Assembly: GCA_029256485.1 (NCBI GenBank)
Contig: JAQSXU010000004.1
Span: 35,132-99,131 of the forward strand
Reading direction: 5' to 3'
Length of the DNA stretch: 64,000 nt
Source of the DNA: Clostridiaceae bacterium
GTDB lineage: Bacteria; Bacillota_A; Clostridia; Clostridiales; Clostridiaceae
Shown: positions 53,826-63,042 of the stretch, piece by piece
Layout of the letters: each line of letters begins with the position of its first letter
Numbering within the stretch: the stretch's first letter is position 1
Made by a program: the position numbers and the translations under genes
The notes under the pieces: model-generated
The model's input: only the letters and a program-made list of their open reading frames with translations
Told to the model about the DNA's origin: nothing
The model's database searches: none

Positions 53826-54533
53826 ATGATTTGTAAGAATCCTAATCAAATTATTTTAATTCATGGGAAAAATGTATTTATGGAAGTGTTGAATTCGGCT
53901 TTCAATATTGAAAAGGTGCGAATCAATTTTATAGAATATAAAAAATCACAAACAGGAACTAATATTAAAAAAAATATCAATGTCTATATAGATATGGATA
54001 AGTTTTTAGAATTATCTGAAGATATTTTAAGTGGCAAAATGGCAGATTTAGCTAAACAAGAAAAAGAAATAAGCGGTAAAGAAATTTATAAAGAAATATA
54101 TTCAGAAGCTCAATTTGCAATAGCACCTGGAAGAATTTATCCATGGAGAATTACAGGGAAAGCTGATATAAACTCAATAACTACAGAAGAAATAGTAAAA
54201 ATAACTATAACTGATGAAGATTTTAAAGAATTTGCTCAAACAGTTCGGGATAGTATTCTTAGTTATAAGTCAAATCAGGCAACCTTGGAAGAAGTAAAAC
54301 AAAAAAACATAAAAGAACTAAGAGAAGATTTTTTAGACCATGTAAAAAATATGGTCAATTATTGGAACAATATTGATAATTTAGACCAAAAAGAAAGGTT
54401 AAATGGTGTAGCGTTTTCAATACTTACTGCAATTGACGGTTGTGCAGGGGGCTTGCCATCATTTATTTTAACACCAACAGATAATCCTGAATGTGATATA
54501 GCTGGTGGGTTACACGAACATTTTTACAAATAA
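53826..54533 (+). CDS. Hypothetical two-part protein, 235 aa
   Basis: AAGGAG before ATG. Residues 1-150 form an unrecognised alpha/beta part with a strand-rich start; residues 155-235 resemble small phage domains with a WNNIDNLDQKERLNGVAFSI-type helix pair followed by DG-x-LPSF. Possibly a fusion of two small phage proteins. Confidence 0.6.
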   Translation: MICKNPNQIILIHGKNVFMEVLNSAFNIEKVRINFIEYKKSQTGTNIKKNINVYIDMDKFLELSEDILSGKMADLAKQEKEISGKEIYKEIYSEAQFAIAPGRIYPWRITGKADINSITTEEIVKITITDEDFKEFAQTVRDSILSYKSNQATLEEVKQKNIKELREDFLDHVKNMVNYWNNIDNLDQKERLNGVAFSILTAIDGCAGGLPSFILTPTDNPECDIAGGLHEHFYK

Positions 54534-54564
54534 AGGTATCCTTTAATATTGAATGTAGATAATA

Positions 54565-54600
54565 CAAAAAACACATCTTAATAAAGATGTGTTTTTTATT
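54565..54600. terminator. Bidirectional terminator
   Basis: AAAAAACACATCTT / AAGATGTGTTTTTT, convergent genes. Confidence 0.9.
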
Positions 54601-54965
54601 TATATTGTAATATTTATATCTTTTGCATTTTCAATAAGTACTTGAAAATTATCTTGATATATAATCTTTTGATTATGTTCAGAAATTGTTATTTTTGCTA
54701 TTTGAAATAATCCATGATTATCAAATTTTTCAATAATCTTATTAATAGATTCTTCAAAAAATGAAAGCCCCTCATTAGTAAAAAATGCTAATACATTTTT
54801 TCTTGGTCGTGAATGCATATAAAATTCAGGAACTATAAGATTTTCATTAAAATCGTTTAATAGAATTTCCTTTTGTTCATCATCTAAATCTAACTCATTA
54901 ACTCCCATTAACAATCCAACATCTTGCTTTTCATTTTCACAATATAACTCATATCTAACAAACAT
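54600..54965 (-). CDS. Hypothetical protein, 121 aa
   Basis: Start at 54965, set by AAAGGAG five bases upstream (the frame is open for 28 further codons without a ribosome site). An acidic protein (LDDEQKEILLNDFNE), not recognised. Confidence 0.65.
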   Translation of the reverse strand: MFVRYELYCENEKQDVGLLMGVNELDLDDEQKEILLNDFNENLIVPEFYMHSRPRKNVLAFFTNEGLSFFEESINKIIEKFDNHGLFQIAKITISEHNQKIIYQDNFQVLIENAKDINITI

Positions 54966-55363
54966 TATAAGCTCCTTTTTAATTATCAATATGATACCTT
55001 CGTAATATTTCTTATCTATCCTATTCGAATAAGAGAATTTTAATAACAAAATTTTATAAACAAAAAAACAAGGTCACAAAATGCGGTTTAAAGCATTTTA
55101 TTTTGCACTTCGATGAAATAGTTAAGATATAGTGTTTATTTAATTACAATCTATTTTAGTGGCATGAGGATATAAATATAGGGCATTGGTGACTATAGAC
55201 AACTAATAAAACCAGATAATGTTTATAGAGATTAAATAATTGGATAATAAATACATGTTAATGTTTTTTTAGGTTTATTTGATTGAATGTTAGAATGTAA
55301 ATATTAAAAAAGTATTAATGACATAAAAAAAACTATAAATAGTATAAGTAAGGGGGGAAAATA

Positions 55364-55481
55364 ATGAAAGATTTTTTTGGAAAAATCTAAAGAATATAAT
55401 GGAATAATAATTGGTGTATGATTGTTTTTGGCATTTATGATTACATTTTTTTACAGGTTACATAAAAACAATAATAAATGA
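55364..55481 (+). pseudogene. Broken small membrane-protein gene
   Basis: AAGGGGGG then ATG. If one T is dropped from the T7 run at about 55372, the frame reads MKDFLEKSKEYNGIIIGV, TGA at 55419, LFLAFMITFFYRLHKNNNK. A small membrane peptide with one frameshift and one nonsense codon. Confidence 0.5.
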
Positions 55482-55783
55482 GCTTTAAGAAATTATTGAC
55501 GACAATAATCATGTCCGACAGTAGGGGATGAAAGAAAATTATAAAAACCGAATTTATGTTTGTCGCAAAATGTTAATTTTGTGACATTATCTTACGATTT
55601 TCGGAAGGGGCTACGCTCTTGTAATACCAATACTTATGTGTCGATTAAAGTAATGTTGACAAAATGATTTAAGTAAAACTTGCAATATGTGTAGTTTTAT
55701 TAAAAAAATCTGTTTTTAAAACATAGAAACATTTTATTTTTACTTACTAATGTTGATTTTGTCGCTTTCTTTGTAAATAGAAA

Positions 55784-55976
55784 TTTTGCAACAATTGCTT
55801 AAATTAACATAGATGTTGCAAGTTTTACTTTAATTTACATACTTGTTGCAACATTTGCTTTATTAAAAATAAAGTTATTTTGACAACATATTTATATATA
55901 TTGTTGAAAATATAGGAATTTTCAATATTTTACATAATCCTACTTGTTGCAAGTTTTACTTAAATTCACAACTTAC
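55784..55976. repeat. 30-bp direct repeats (iteron-like)
   Basis: TTGCAA cores at 55786, 55816 and 55846 are exactly 30 bp apart; the shared unit is TGTTGCAA, then a T-rich stretch with RCTTtAATT and ACATA. A fourth copy begins at 55947. Confidence 0.75.
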
Positions 55977-56465
55977 AGCCTTTTTTGAATTAAAATGTGA
56001 ATTTACACTTTGATGTTTATTCATTTGGATACATTTTTATTATTATATTTTATTAGTCCCTTATTATAAGATTTTATCTTATTAATTATTTAGTTTATTT
56101 ATTTGTTTGAGATATTTTGAACTTCAAGAATTTAATTTAGTTACAACAAAATATTCTTAGACCATGATATTTAATGTTGTTTATTTATAAACTATATTTT
56201 GCTGTAACTTTATACACCATTTTTACTATCAGCTAACCTCTGTTCGAACAAAACTTCGACATAATTCTTATAATGCTTCTTGAAAGCACCAATTAGCTTT
56301 TAAATTAATTATTCCTCTTTGCCAACCATTTAGTCAAAGAAAATATTTTAAACGCTTAAAATTGATTTTACGAACTCATTTTGCACTTAACTTTGGATAA
56401 AATTAAAGATGAATAATAACTGGATATTATGGTAAGATTATACTTGATGCTTTTGATACAAATTC

Positions 56466-56496
56466 TTAAAAAGAACCACTAAATGGTTCTTTTTAA
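56466..56496 (-). terminator. Terminator for minus-strand gene
   Basis: AAAAAGAACCA / TGGTTCTTTTT next to the gene ending at 56506. Confidence 0.85.
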
Positions 56497-56505
56497 AGCA
56501 CAAAA

Positions 56506-57111
56506 TTAAGTAATTTTCCAAGCTACATATTCAAGTAACAATACTAATATTGTTATAAATATTGGAAGGAAAAAAGCTAAAATATTATTTAATCCTATAA
56601 AGTCTATTATAATTATAAATAATGGTAGTATAATTGGAATATAAACTATAATCATCATCAAAATTAATATAAGAATATATTTTATCTTTTTAGCTTTTAA
56701 TTTTTCTTGTCGTGATATTAATTTTTTATACTGTTCTAAACGATTTCTAATTTTATTTTTCAGTAGCTCTCTATCTACGTTTTTTATCTTTTCATCTATA
56801 TTTTTATTTGTATTGTTATCAAATTCTTTCAATTTTTTATCTATTCTATGTAGCTTATCAGTTTCTCTATTTATTCTTTGCAAATTTTCAATTGTTTTTT
56901 GTAAATTTTCATTTATTTTTTTTATATACTTTAAATAAAAAATATATGGGATTATAATAATGACTGCTATAGTTGCTAAAATTCCTATAAATGAAATAAT
57001 TAGTAATATTGAATTTAAAACTACTTGTACATAATCAGTAAATGAATTATAGCTTGGATTTAAAATTTTATTCAATGTATCTGTAATAAAGTGCTGGTAT
57101 TTTATAAACAT
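56506..57111 (-). CDS. Membrane/coiled-coil protein, paralog A (201 aa)
   Basis: A membrane segment at about 30-58, a long coiled coil (about 60-135, heptads of Leu/Ile with Lys/Glu), then two more membrane segments (about 142-168, 172-197). The N-terminus (MFxxYQxFITDTL, NSFxDYxQVV) and topology match the protein at 61775. AAAGGAG before ATG. Its promoter has the shared palindrome. Possibly a membrane-disturbing or exclusion protein; inference. Confidence 0.75.
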   Translation of the reverse strand: MFIKYQHFITDTLNKILNPSYNSFTDYVQVVLNSILLIISFIGILATIAVIIIIPYIFYLKYIKKINENLQKTIENLQRINRETDKLHRIDKKLKEFDNNTNKNIDEKIKNVDRELLKNKIRNRLEQYKKLISRQEKLKAKKIKYILILILMMIIVYIPIILPLFIIIIDFIGLNNILAFFLPIFITILVLLLEYVAWKIT

Positions 57112-57147
57112 TTTGCTTAGTCTCCTTTTTTAATTTCTTATAATTTC

Positions 57148-57176
57148 ATTGTACAGCACTTATTGTCTATAGTCAA
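57148..57176 (-). promoter_or_regulatory. Palindrome-type promoter 6
   Basis: On the minus strand TTGACT (57176-57171), 17 bp, TACAAT (57153-57148), with TTGACTATAGACAATA. Confidence 0.8.
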
Positions 57177-57289
57177 TGAATATTTTACAAACACTCAATT
57201 TAAAATCTCTCAATTCATTTTAAAATACGTTATAATTTAATTTTGTGAATTCAAAAAATTTTGCATTTCTTAACAATAGATTCTTAAAA

Positions 57290-57329
57290 TAAAAATGAAT
57301 CCTCAAAAAAATATAAGGATTCATTTTAT
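57290..57329 (-). terminator. Rho-independent terminator
   Basis: AAAATGAATCCT / AGGATTCATTTT hairpin below the broken gene at 57341. Confidence 0.8.
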
Positions 57330-57340
57330 TATTCTTAATC

Positions 57341-57506
57341 TTAAAAATACTTAGAACATAAAGTCCCATTAACCTTAACTAAATATTCTTTTATTATTTT
57401 CTCTGCTTCCGCTTTGGAAATTGCATTAATCGTTTTTTTCTTCATTCCGCTTGGACTAACGCACCCAATCTTTGGATTATAAGCGAAAGTAAAACTTTTT
57501 TTTCAT
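57341..57506 (-). pseudogene. Small gene with frameshift in A8 run
   Basis: AAGGTGG then ATG and eight A. As read, the frame stops after nine codons; dropping one A gives MKKSFTFAYNPKIGCVSPSG and a continuous 54-residue protein ending TLCSKYF at 57341. A sequencing slip, programmed slippage or a real lesion are all possible. Upstream of the triple-ATPase gene's 3' end by 38 bp, same strand. Confidence 0.6.
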
Positions 57507-57543
57507 TTCTTTACCACCTTATATCTTTGTAATTACAAAGTAT

Positions 57544-60500
57544 TTAAGCTATTAGAGATTTATTTGATTTTGAAACAGACTTAAAGTATAAAGAAGCAAT
57601 TCTTCCAAGTTCCATTGATAAAGCAAATTCAAATTCTCTTGTTCTATCATGAGCACCTGATTTTCTGTGAATTTGTTCATGGATAAGAACTCCCATATAT
57701 TCATCAAAATCATACTTATCTGTTTTATCTACAATCTCAGCTAATACATAAATTGTGTCCGTTGTTGAATTATATAAGCCCCATGTAGAATCGGTTTCTA
57801 CACCATCATTAAAGGTTTCAACAAGTTCAATCTTTTTTGCAAGTCTTGCTCCATATAGTTCGGTAAATAACTCTATTGACTTGTCATATCTTTTCTTGCC
57901 TTTATCTGATAATTTCTTCTTATCAAATCTCTTTCTTATTTGTTTTTCATCGCCCTTTAGAGTAACAACTTGATTTGAAGCCATTACCCCAAATCTTGAA
58001 AGCAATGCTTGCATTGTTATGGAAGTCTGAAGTATTAATTTATAACCTTTGTCCATTGCTACTCCATCATAATCGCTACCAGTTGCAAAACAGTGTTTTG
58101 CATAAACTGTTCCAATTACTTCTTTCCAAACAGCTTTATTTAGCGGATTAACCGATAATTGATGTTCTATTTTATCATATTGTTTGTTTGTAATAAAGTG
58201 CTCAATAAATTTCTTATTATCCGATATTGATACCAATGAAGAAATACTTATTTTCGCTTTTTCAAAGTCTATAGTTTTTCTCTCTCTCGAAACAATATCT
58301 TTTGCTCCTATTATATCATAACTGTAGATTGAGTTAATTTTTTGTATAAATACTCCATTAACAAAAATATTTCCCCCTGGTGAATATATTCCACAGTCTA
58401 CACGCTTGAAGCTTTCATTAAATGCTAAAAAATTATTTTTTGCTCTATTAAGTTCTTGCTGAGTTCCTTTAAATGTTATATCAGTTCCAACTCTTTTTCT
58501 GTTAGCTGAAAGAGTTATTACAAGAACATCCGCTTTAAACTGTGTGTCACGTTCTATTGTAGCAACATAGTCATAACCCTTTGTTGAAATCTTAAATTCT
58601 CTATTATTTCTTGCAAGTACCAATGAAGCAAATTTTAAACCCTCACAAAATTGACCAATTTGACTTTCAGTTTTATTAGATTCTGAAAACAATAAGTTTT
58701 TCTTCGAAATCCCTTCACCTTTATCACTTATTGAAATTATACCGTCACCACAAGAAATTGAAGTTTTAGATTCTGTGTCAAGGCAATTCGATATAAGTTC
58801 TTTTATAGCGTCATCTATACTCATATTGCTTACATACTCTTTTGTTATAGGGTATACAATTCTATCCCCTAATAGTATGCCTTTGTTTTTATATTTCTTT
58901 GCTATAATATCTGCTCTTTTTATACCTGCTCGTTCTAATACTCTTCTAACAGAATACGGAACTTCTCTAAGAATAGTATATCCTGCCTGTTTAGCTATAA
59001 AGTCTTCATTATCATAACCATCTATAGCAAAACATGCTTTATTAAAAGTTTTTTTAGCAATTTTAATCCATACTTCTTCGCTTTTAGGCTGAAATTGTGC
59101 TCTATATTCAATTAAACCCCTATCATTCTGCCAGCCACTTAAGAATTTGTCTATAATCGTTTCATCAGTTGAAGCAGAAAGGAATTTTTCAATATATTCC
59201 TGCAATTTATAGGTATCTACTGCATTTCTGTCTCTTGATGAAACTATTTCTTTATTTTTAATGTTATAACTAAAGAGTGCATTTATTTTTGTAGTTTCAA
59301 GTCCATTGGAATAAACAACACCAGGATTTTCAAAATAAACATCCATAATGTCTGTTGAAATTTTTTTGTTTCTGACCCCTTTAAATTGAATAAACATTCC
59401 CTTGGCTTCTTCAATTTCCTTTTCAGTGGCATTGAATACAATGGAAGTTCCTTTTGTCCTTAAATTTTTAGTATAATAAACAACCAATAGCTTCATTCCA
59501 AAGTCGTCATTTTTTTCTAATTTTGCTTCATAAGTGTAGCCTACTGTCTCAATTTTTACTGGGCTTTGGGTTCTTGCAAGAACTAAACAAGCAATTTTCA
59601 TACCCTCTCCCCATTTACCAATTGCAGTGTCATTTTTTTCAGAAACTCCGAATACAAAGTGTTTTTTAGCAATACCTACTCCATTATCAGATATTCTTAC
59701 TTTCCCATCGCTACATGTAACACTTATTTTGTCTCCTGCATCAAGTGAGTTTGCAAGAAATTCTTTTATTGCATCTTTTCTTGTCCATTGACCAACATAA
59801 CCTTCAGAGATTGGAAATATAATTTTCTTATCAATTTTCAAACCTTCTCCATTGTAGTTTCTTGCATAGACGCTACTTTCACTAACACCTAAGTATTTAA
59901 ATACTCTGTGTAAATTGGAAGGTACATTTCTTAAAACCGTATATCCCATCATGCTTGCATATAAATCTGATTGCATATCTGATGATAAAACAGCTTTTGG
60001 TAATACTTTTTTAAGTACTTTAACCCATGTATCTTTTTTTGATTCGTCAGGTATGAATGGTAATTGATATTCAAAAGCATTTGAATTATCCTTAAAAGCA
60101 GTTAAATATTCTTTTATAAAAGCTTGATTCTTTGCCTTTTTTAATATATTCATGACACTTGATTGTAATTTTACAACATCAACAATATTGCGGTCTCTGT
60201 TTGTCATAGTTTTATCTTCTATGTTATAGCTAAATAGAGTGTTAGTCAATGTTGTTGTTTTTAAACCAACTATAAAAATACTGTTTGCAGGTTTAAATAT
60301 ATTGTTGTCAATTTTTTCAAGAGGACTTAGTTCAAGGAAAAGTCTCTTTGCTTCTTCCAGCTCTTGTTCAGAACATTCAATAAAAATATCCGTTCCTTCT
60401 TTTCTATCGTTTGGTAAAAATCTTAATTTCATTAATTCAGCACCATACTTTTCAGATGGAACTTTATCTACCAATGTTGTAAAGCCAACAGTATTAACCC

Positions 60501-60909
60501 AAACTATTCTTTCAAGTCGAAGAAGTGTCAAAAAACTCATTTTTGTTCCTTCGCCAAATTGTCCAACTTTAGAATCAGACTCTCTTTTTGTACTTTTCCC
60601 GAAAATAAAAGATTGTTTAGTTAACCCTGCTCCTTTGTCTCTAATTACTGCAAATCCAGAAACATAATCAATTTTATACTCAGAACCAGTATCTATAGCA
60701 TTTGCAATAATTTCTCTTAAAGCTGAAGTGATATTCCAATCCTTTTCTCCATAACTTGTATCCATAGGATAAGGAAGCTCTTCTTCATTTTTTATAGTTC
60801 TTTTACTATTAATTAATTTAAGTCCTTGTTTAATTGAATTTTTTATTTCATCAGCTCCTTTAAACACCTCTGATTCTACCATTTTGTAAGCTACATTTTG
60901 TTTTGCCAT
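57544..60909 (-). CDS. Triple GHKL-ATPase protein with C-terminal zincin motif
   Basis: A 1121-residue protein. Three tandem GHKL (Hsp90/MutL/histidine-kinase fold) modules begin near residues 60, 380 and 700, each with an N box (REIIANAID, KEFLANSLD, KELISNCLD), a G1 D-x-G-x-G (RDKGAGL, SDNGVGI, SDKGEGI) and a G2 (GQFGEGTK, GKWGEGMK, GQFCEGLK), followed by a conserved S/N-R-D/E-R segment. Near 1076, LIHEQIHRKSGAHD is an HExxH zinc-site motif with a following His-Asp. The module pattern suggests ATP-driven conformational change coupled to a peptidase or binding site. Close to the size of phage proteins of this sort, but I do not know a characterised one. TGGAGG before ATG. Confidence 0.8.
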   Translation of the reverse strand: MAKQNVAYKMVESEVFKGADEIKNSIKQGLKLINSKRTIKNEEELPYPMDTSYGEKDWNITSALREIIANAIDTGSEYKIDYVSGFAVIRDKGAGLTKQSFIFGKSTKRESDSKVGQFGEGTKMSFLTLLRLERIVWVNTVGFTTLVDKVPSEKYGAELMKLRFLPNDRKEGTDIFIECSEQELEEAKRLFLELSPLEKIDNNIFKPANSIFIVGLKTTTLTNTLFSYNIEDKTMTNRDRNIVDVVKLQSSVMNILKKAKNQAFIKEYLTAFKDNSNAFEYQLPFIPDESKKDTWVKVLKKVLPKAVLSSDMQSDLYASMMGYTVLRNVPSNLHRVFKYLGVSESSVYARNYNGEGLKIDKKIIFPISEGYVGQWTRKDAIKEFLANSLDAGDKISVTCSDGKVRISDNGVGIAKKHFVFGVSEKNDTAIGKWGEGMKIACLVLARTQSPVKIETVGYTYEAKLEKNDDFGMKLLVVYYTKNLRTKGTSIVFNATEKEIEEAKGMFIQFKGVRNKKISTDIMDVYFENPGVVYSNGLETTKINALFSYNIKNKEIVSSRDRNAVDTYKLQEYIEKFLSASTDETIIDKFLSGWQNDRGLIEYRAQFQPKSEEVWIKIAKKTFNKACFAIDGYDNEDFIAKQAGYTILREVPYSVRRVLERAGIKRADIIAKKYKNKGILLGDRIVYPITKEYVSNMSIDDAIKELISNCLDTESKTSISCGDGIISISDKGEGISKKNLLFSESNKTESQIGQFCEGLKFASLVLARNNREFKISTKGYDYVATIERDTQFKADVLVITLSANRKRVGTDITFKGTQQELNRAKNNFLAFNESFKRVDCGIYSPGGNIFVNGVFIQKINSIYSYDIIGAKDIVSRERKTIDFEKAKISISSLVSISDNKKFIEHFITNKQYDKIEHQLSVNPLNKAVWKEVIGTVYAKHCFATGSDYDGVAMDKGYKLILQTSITMQALLSRFGVMASNQVVTLKGDEKQIRKRFDKKKLSDKGKKRYDKSIELFTELYGARLAKKIELVETFNDGVETDSTWGLYNSTTDTIYVLAEIVDKTDKYDFDEYMGVLIHEQIHRKSGAHDRTREFEFALSMELGRIASLYFKSVSKSNKSLIA

Positions 60910-61166
60910 TATAATAATCCTCCACTATATAAATAATTTTTTACTTGCCTTTTTAAATTTACAAAAATTGTACCTTGTTTTTTGCAATAATATATTATAG
61001 ATAACGAAGTGAATTATATAATTTGAAGTTTTTCTACAGATAAATTAAATATTATAAAATACCTTTTAAAAATTGAAAATATAATATAAAAAATTAATAT
61101 ACCAGGTGTTTTAGGAAATAAGTATGTATTTTTATATAAAGAACATTTTGATTCATTGGAGGGAAA

Positions 61167-61649
61167 ATGAAACTATATCATATTATAAATATTAATAATA
61201 TCGAAAGAATAAAAAGTGAAGGACTTTATGTTGATTCAAAAAAATAAAAGAAAAGATACTGTTTTATTAGATGATTTACTTATGAATGTAAAACATAAAA
61301 ATAAGATGGATAGAAGTAAGTGCGTTTTCTTTTTTTCACACAGTTACGGTTGTAGTAAGAAGATACAATTATAGAAGTAGATTCTAAAGACCTTGATAAA
61401 ACAAAACTTTTTAGTGCAGAGTTTGGCGTAGTTGACTTTCTACTTACTGAAATTCGAAATAATTCAATAACGTCTAACCAGATTACAGAACAATGTGAAT
61501 GGTACTTAGATTCATTAGAAAATATTGTATGTGATTGCAACGATGAAATTTGTGAATGTAATGAGTGGTTTGAAAATAATAACAATGAAATATTATATAA
61601 TTCGAACATTCCACCACATTTATTAAAATTTATCTATAAAAATTATTAA
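61167..61649 (+). pseudogene. Decayed ART/DarT-like gene
   Basis: TGGAGG then ATG: MKLYHIININNIERIKSEGL resembles the start of DarT-like ADP-ribosyltransferases. It stops at 61245 after an A7 run. The next frame carries DRSKCVFFFSHSYG; a second shift near 61365 gives IIEVDSKDLDKTKLFSAEFG and continues to 61649. Two frameshifts, otherwise good coding sequence. Confidence 0.65.
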
Positions 61650-61654
61650 GTAGC

Positions 61655-61703
61655 AAATAAAAAGATACAAATAATTGACAATGTTTGCATCTTTTTATTT
61701 GTT
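61655..61703. terminator. Bidirectional terminator
   Basis: AAATAAAAAGATACAAA / TTTGCATCTTTTTATTT (one mismatch) between convergent units. Confidence 0.8.
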
Positions 61704-61774
61704 ATATAATATTAAAACATCAATGCCATACCTACTATTACTTTTAGAAATTATGTGTGTGAAATTTTTTATCT

Positions 61775-62260
61775 TTAATAATAGTTACTACGAAACCACA
61801 TATCAAAAATAATAAATCCTATTAATAATAAAATTACAATCAAGGTAGAAAAGTATAGTAACCCTAAAAAATCAATTATCATCATAAATATTGGAAGAAT
61901 CATTGGAATATAAATTACAATAGAAAGCAAAATTACTAATATAATATATTTTAACTTTTCATTTTCTAATTTTTCTTGTTTTGATTGTAGTGCTTCAATA
62001 TCTTTTGAGTCTCCCTCATAATCCTTTCTATATCTAATATAAGTTTCATTTATTTGTACTTCTATATTTTTAACACATTTTTTATATACAATAAATGGCA
62101 ATATTAAAATTCCTGCTATAATTGCGATTACTACTAAACCCGAAATAATAACTAACATTCCACTAAATACTACTTGTATATAATCAGCAAATGAGTTGCA
62201 GTTTGGATGAAAAATGTTATATAATGTATCTGTAATGAAGTTTTGGTAATTTAAAAACAT
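61775..62260 (-). CDS. Membrane/coiled-coil protein, paralog B (161 aa)
   Basis: Same N-terminus and topology as the 201-residue protein at 56506, but with a shorter coiled coil (about 65-100). Membrane segments at about 32-60, 104-128 and 133-153. AGGAGG before ATG. Both paralogs flank the triple-ATPase gene and share the palindromic promoter. Confidence 0.75.
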   Translation of the reverse strand: MFLNYQNFITDTLYNIFHPNCNSFADYIQVVFSGMLVIISGLVVIAIIAGILILPFIVYKKCVKNIEVQINETYIRYRKDYEGDSKDIEALQSKQEKLENEKLKYIILVILLSIVIYIPMILPIFMMIIDFLGLLYFSTLIVILLLIGFIIFDMWFRSNYY

Positions 62261-62299
62261 TTTGACTTAACCTCCTATTTTTAATTTTAGTTTAATTTT

Positions 62300-62328
62300 A
62301 TTATACAGTTTTCATTGACAATAGTCAA
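62300..62328 (-). promoter_or_regulatory. Palindrome-type promoter 7
   Basis: On the minus strand TTGACT (62328-62323), 17 bp, TATAAT (62305-62300), with TTGACTATTGTCAATG, nearly identical to promoter 4. Confidence 0.85.
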
Positions 62329-62365
62329 TATAAATTTGACATGCATTTAAAATTTATAACGAAAT

Positions 62366-62398
62366 ACAAAAAACACATCTATTTAGATGTGTTTTTAA
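62366..62398 (-). terminator. Rho-independent terminator
   Basis: AAAAAACACATCT / AGATGTGTTTTT, downstream of the gene ending at 62484. Confidence 0.85.
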
Positions 62399-62483
62399 TG
62401 TGATATATTAAACACTCGAAAACTTTCTATTCAATACCAATAGATTTATTTTTCTTCTCTAATAACTACAGTACATAACTTGA

Positions 62484-63008
62484 TTAATCATGTTCCTCTC
62501 CCAATTTCTTATTATTATCCATATACCATTCTAAAAAATTTCCAAACAACATGGATTCTGCATTTTTTCTAACTTCAATAGCTTCTTCAATATTTATAAA
62601 TGTTCCAAGCCAATACGGTTTCTTTTTAAACTGTATGTAAGCTCTGTATTTACCATTTTTTTTATTTTGAGAAACTCCTCTATGACCTGAAGTATTGTGA
62701 CTATAAGTTAACTCTGGATTTAATAACCCGACCTCTGTTCCTTCAATAAAAGTCGGATTATTATGTGTATGACTCTCATAGAACTCATTTTTTAAACAAC
62801 CACAGCTTCTTGTGTTTTCACTAACTAATCTATCACTTGTGACAAAGGTAGTTTTATTACAATCACATAAACATTCCCATATAACTTTTCTGTGTATTCT
62901 TCTTCCACTATCTCTAATAACTTTTAGCTTTCCAAATCTTTTGCCAATTAAATTAGTTTTTTCAGAAGTTGTAAATTTTCCCGACTTATCTCGTTTAACT
63001 TGTTCCAC
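62484..63008 (-). CDS. Phage AP2-domain / zinc-motif protein
   Basis: GTG start after AAGGAG. A 174-residue protein. Residues 20-75 are the GKRFGKLKVI...CLCDC...RSCGCL module common in phage proteins (cysteines 46, 48, 50, 69, 71). Residues 105-155 are an AP2-type DNA-binding domain: SGHRGVSQNKKNGKYRAYI, YWLGTFINIEEAIE. This layout is typical of HNH homing-endonuclease relatives that keep only the DNA-binding parts; no HNH catalytic motif is visible. Confidence 0.8.
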   Translation of the reverse strand: MEQVKRDKSGKFTTSEKTNLIGKRFGKLKVIRDSGRRIHRKVIWECLCDCNKTTFVTSDRLVSENTRSCGCLKNEFYESHTHNNPTFIEGTEVGLLNPELTYSHNTSGHRGVSQNKKNGKYRAYIQFKKKPYWLGTFINIEEAIEVRKNAESMLFGNFLEWYMDNNKKLGEEHD

Positions 63009-63042
63009 AATATATTCTCCTTGATAAATTTTCTTCTATTAT

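Larger units (their letters stand above)
54966..56465. other. 1.5-kb largely non-coding AT-rich region
   Basis: No convincing intact gene. It holds a broken small membrane-protein gene (55364), a copy of the operator-like sequence GTGACTATAGACAA at about 55190, 30-bp direct repeats (55786-55970), and AATTCACA/TGTGAATT words at about 55972 and 55998 like those of the 10.5-12.3 kb region. A candidate origin or partition site. Confidence 0.5.
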
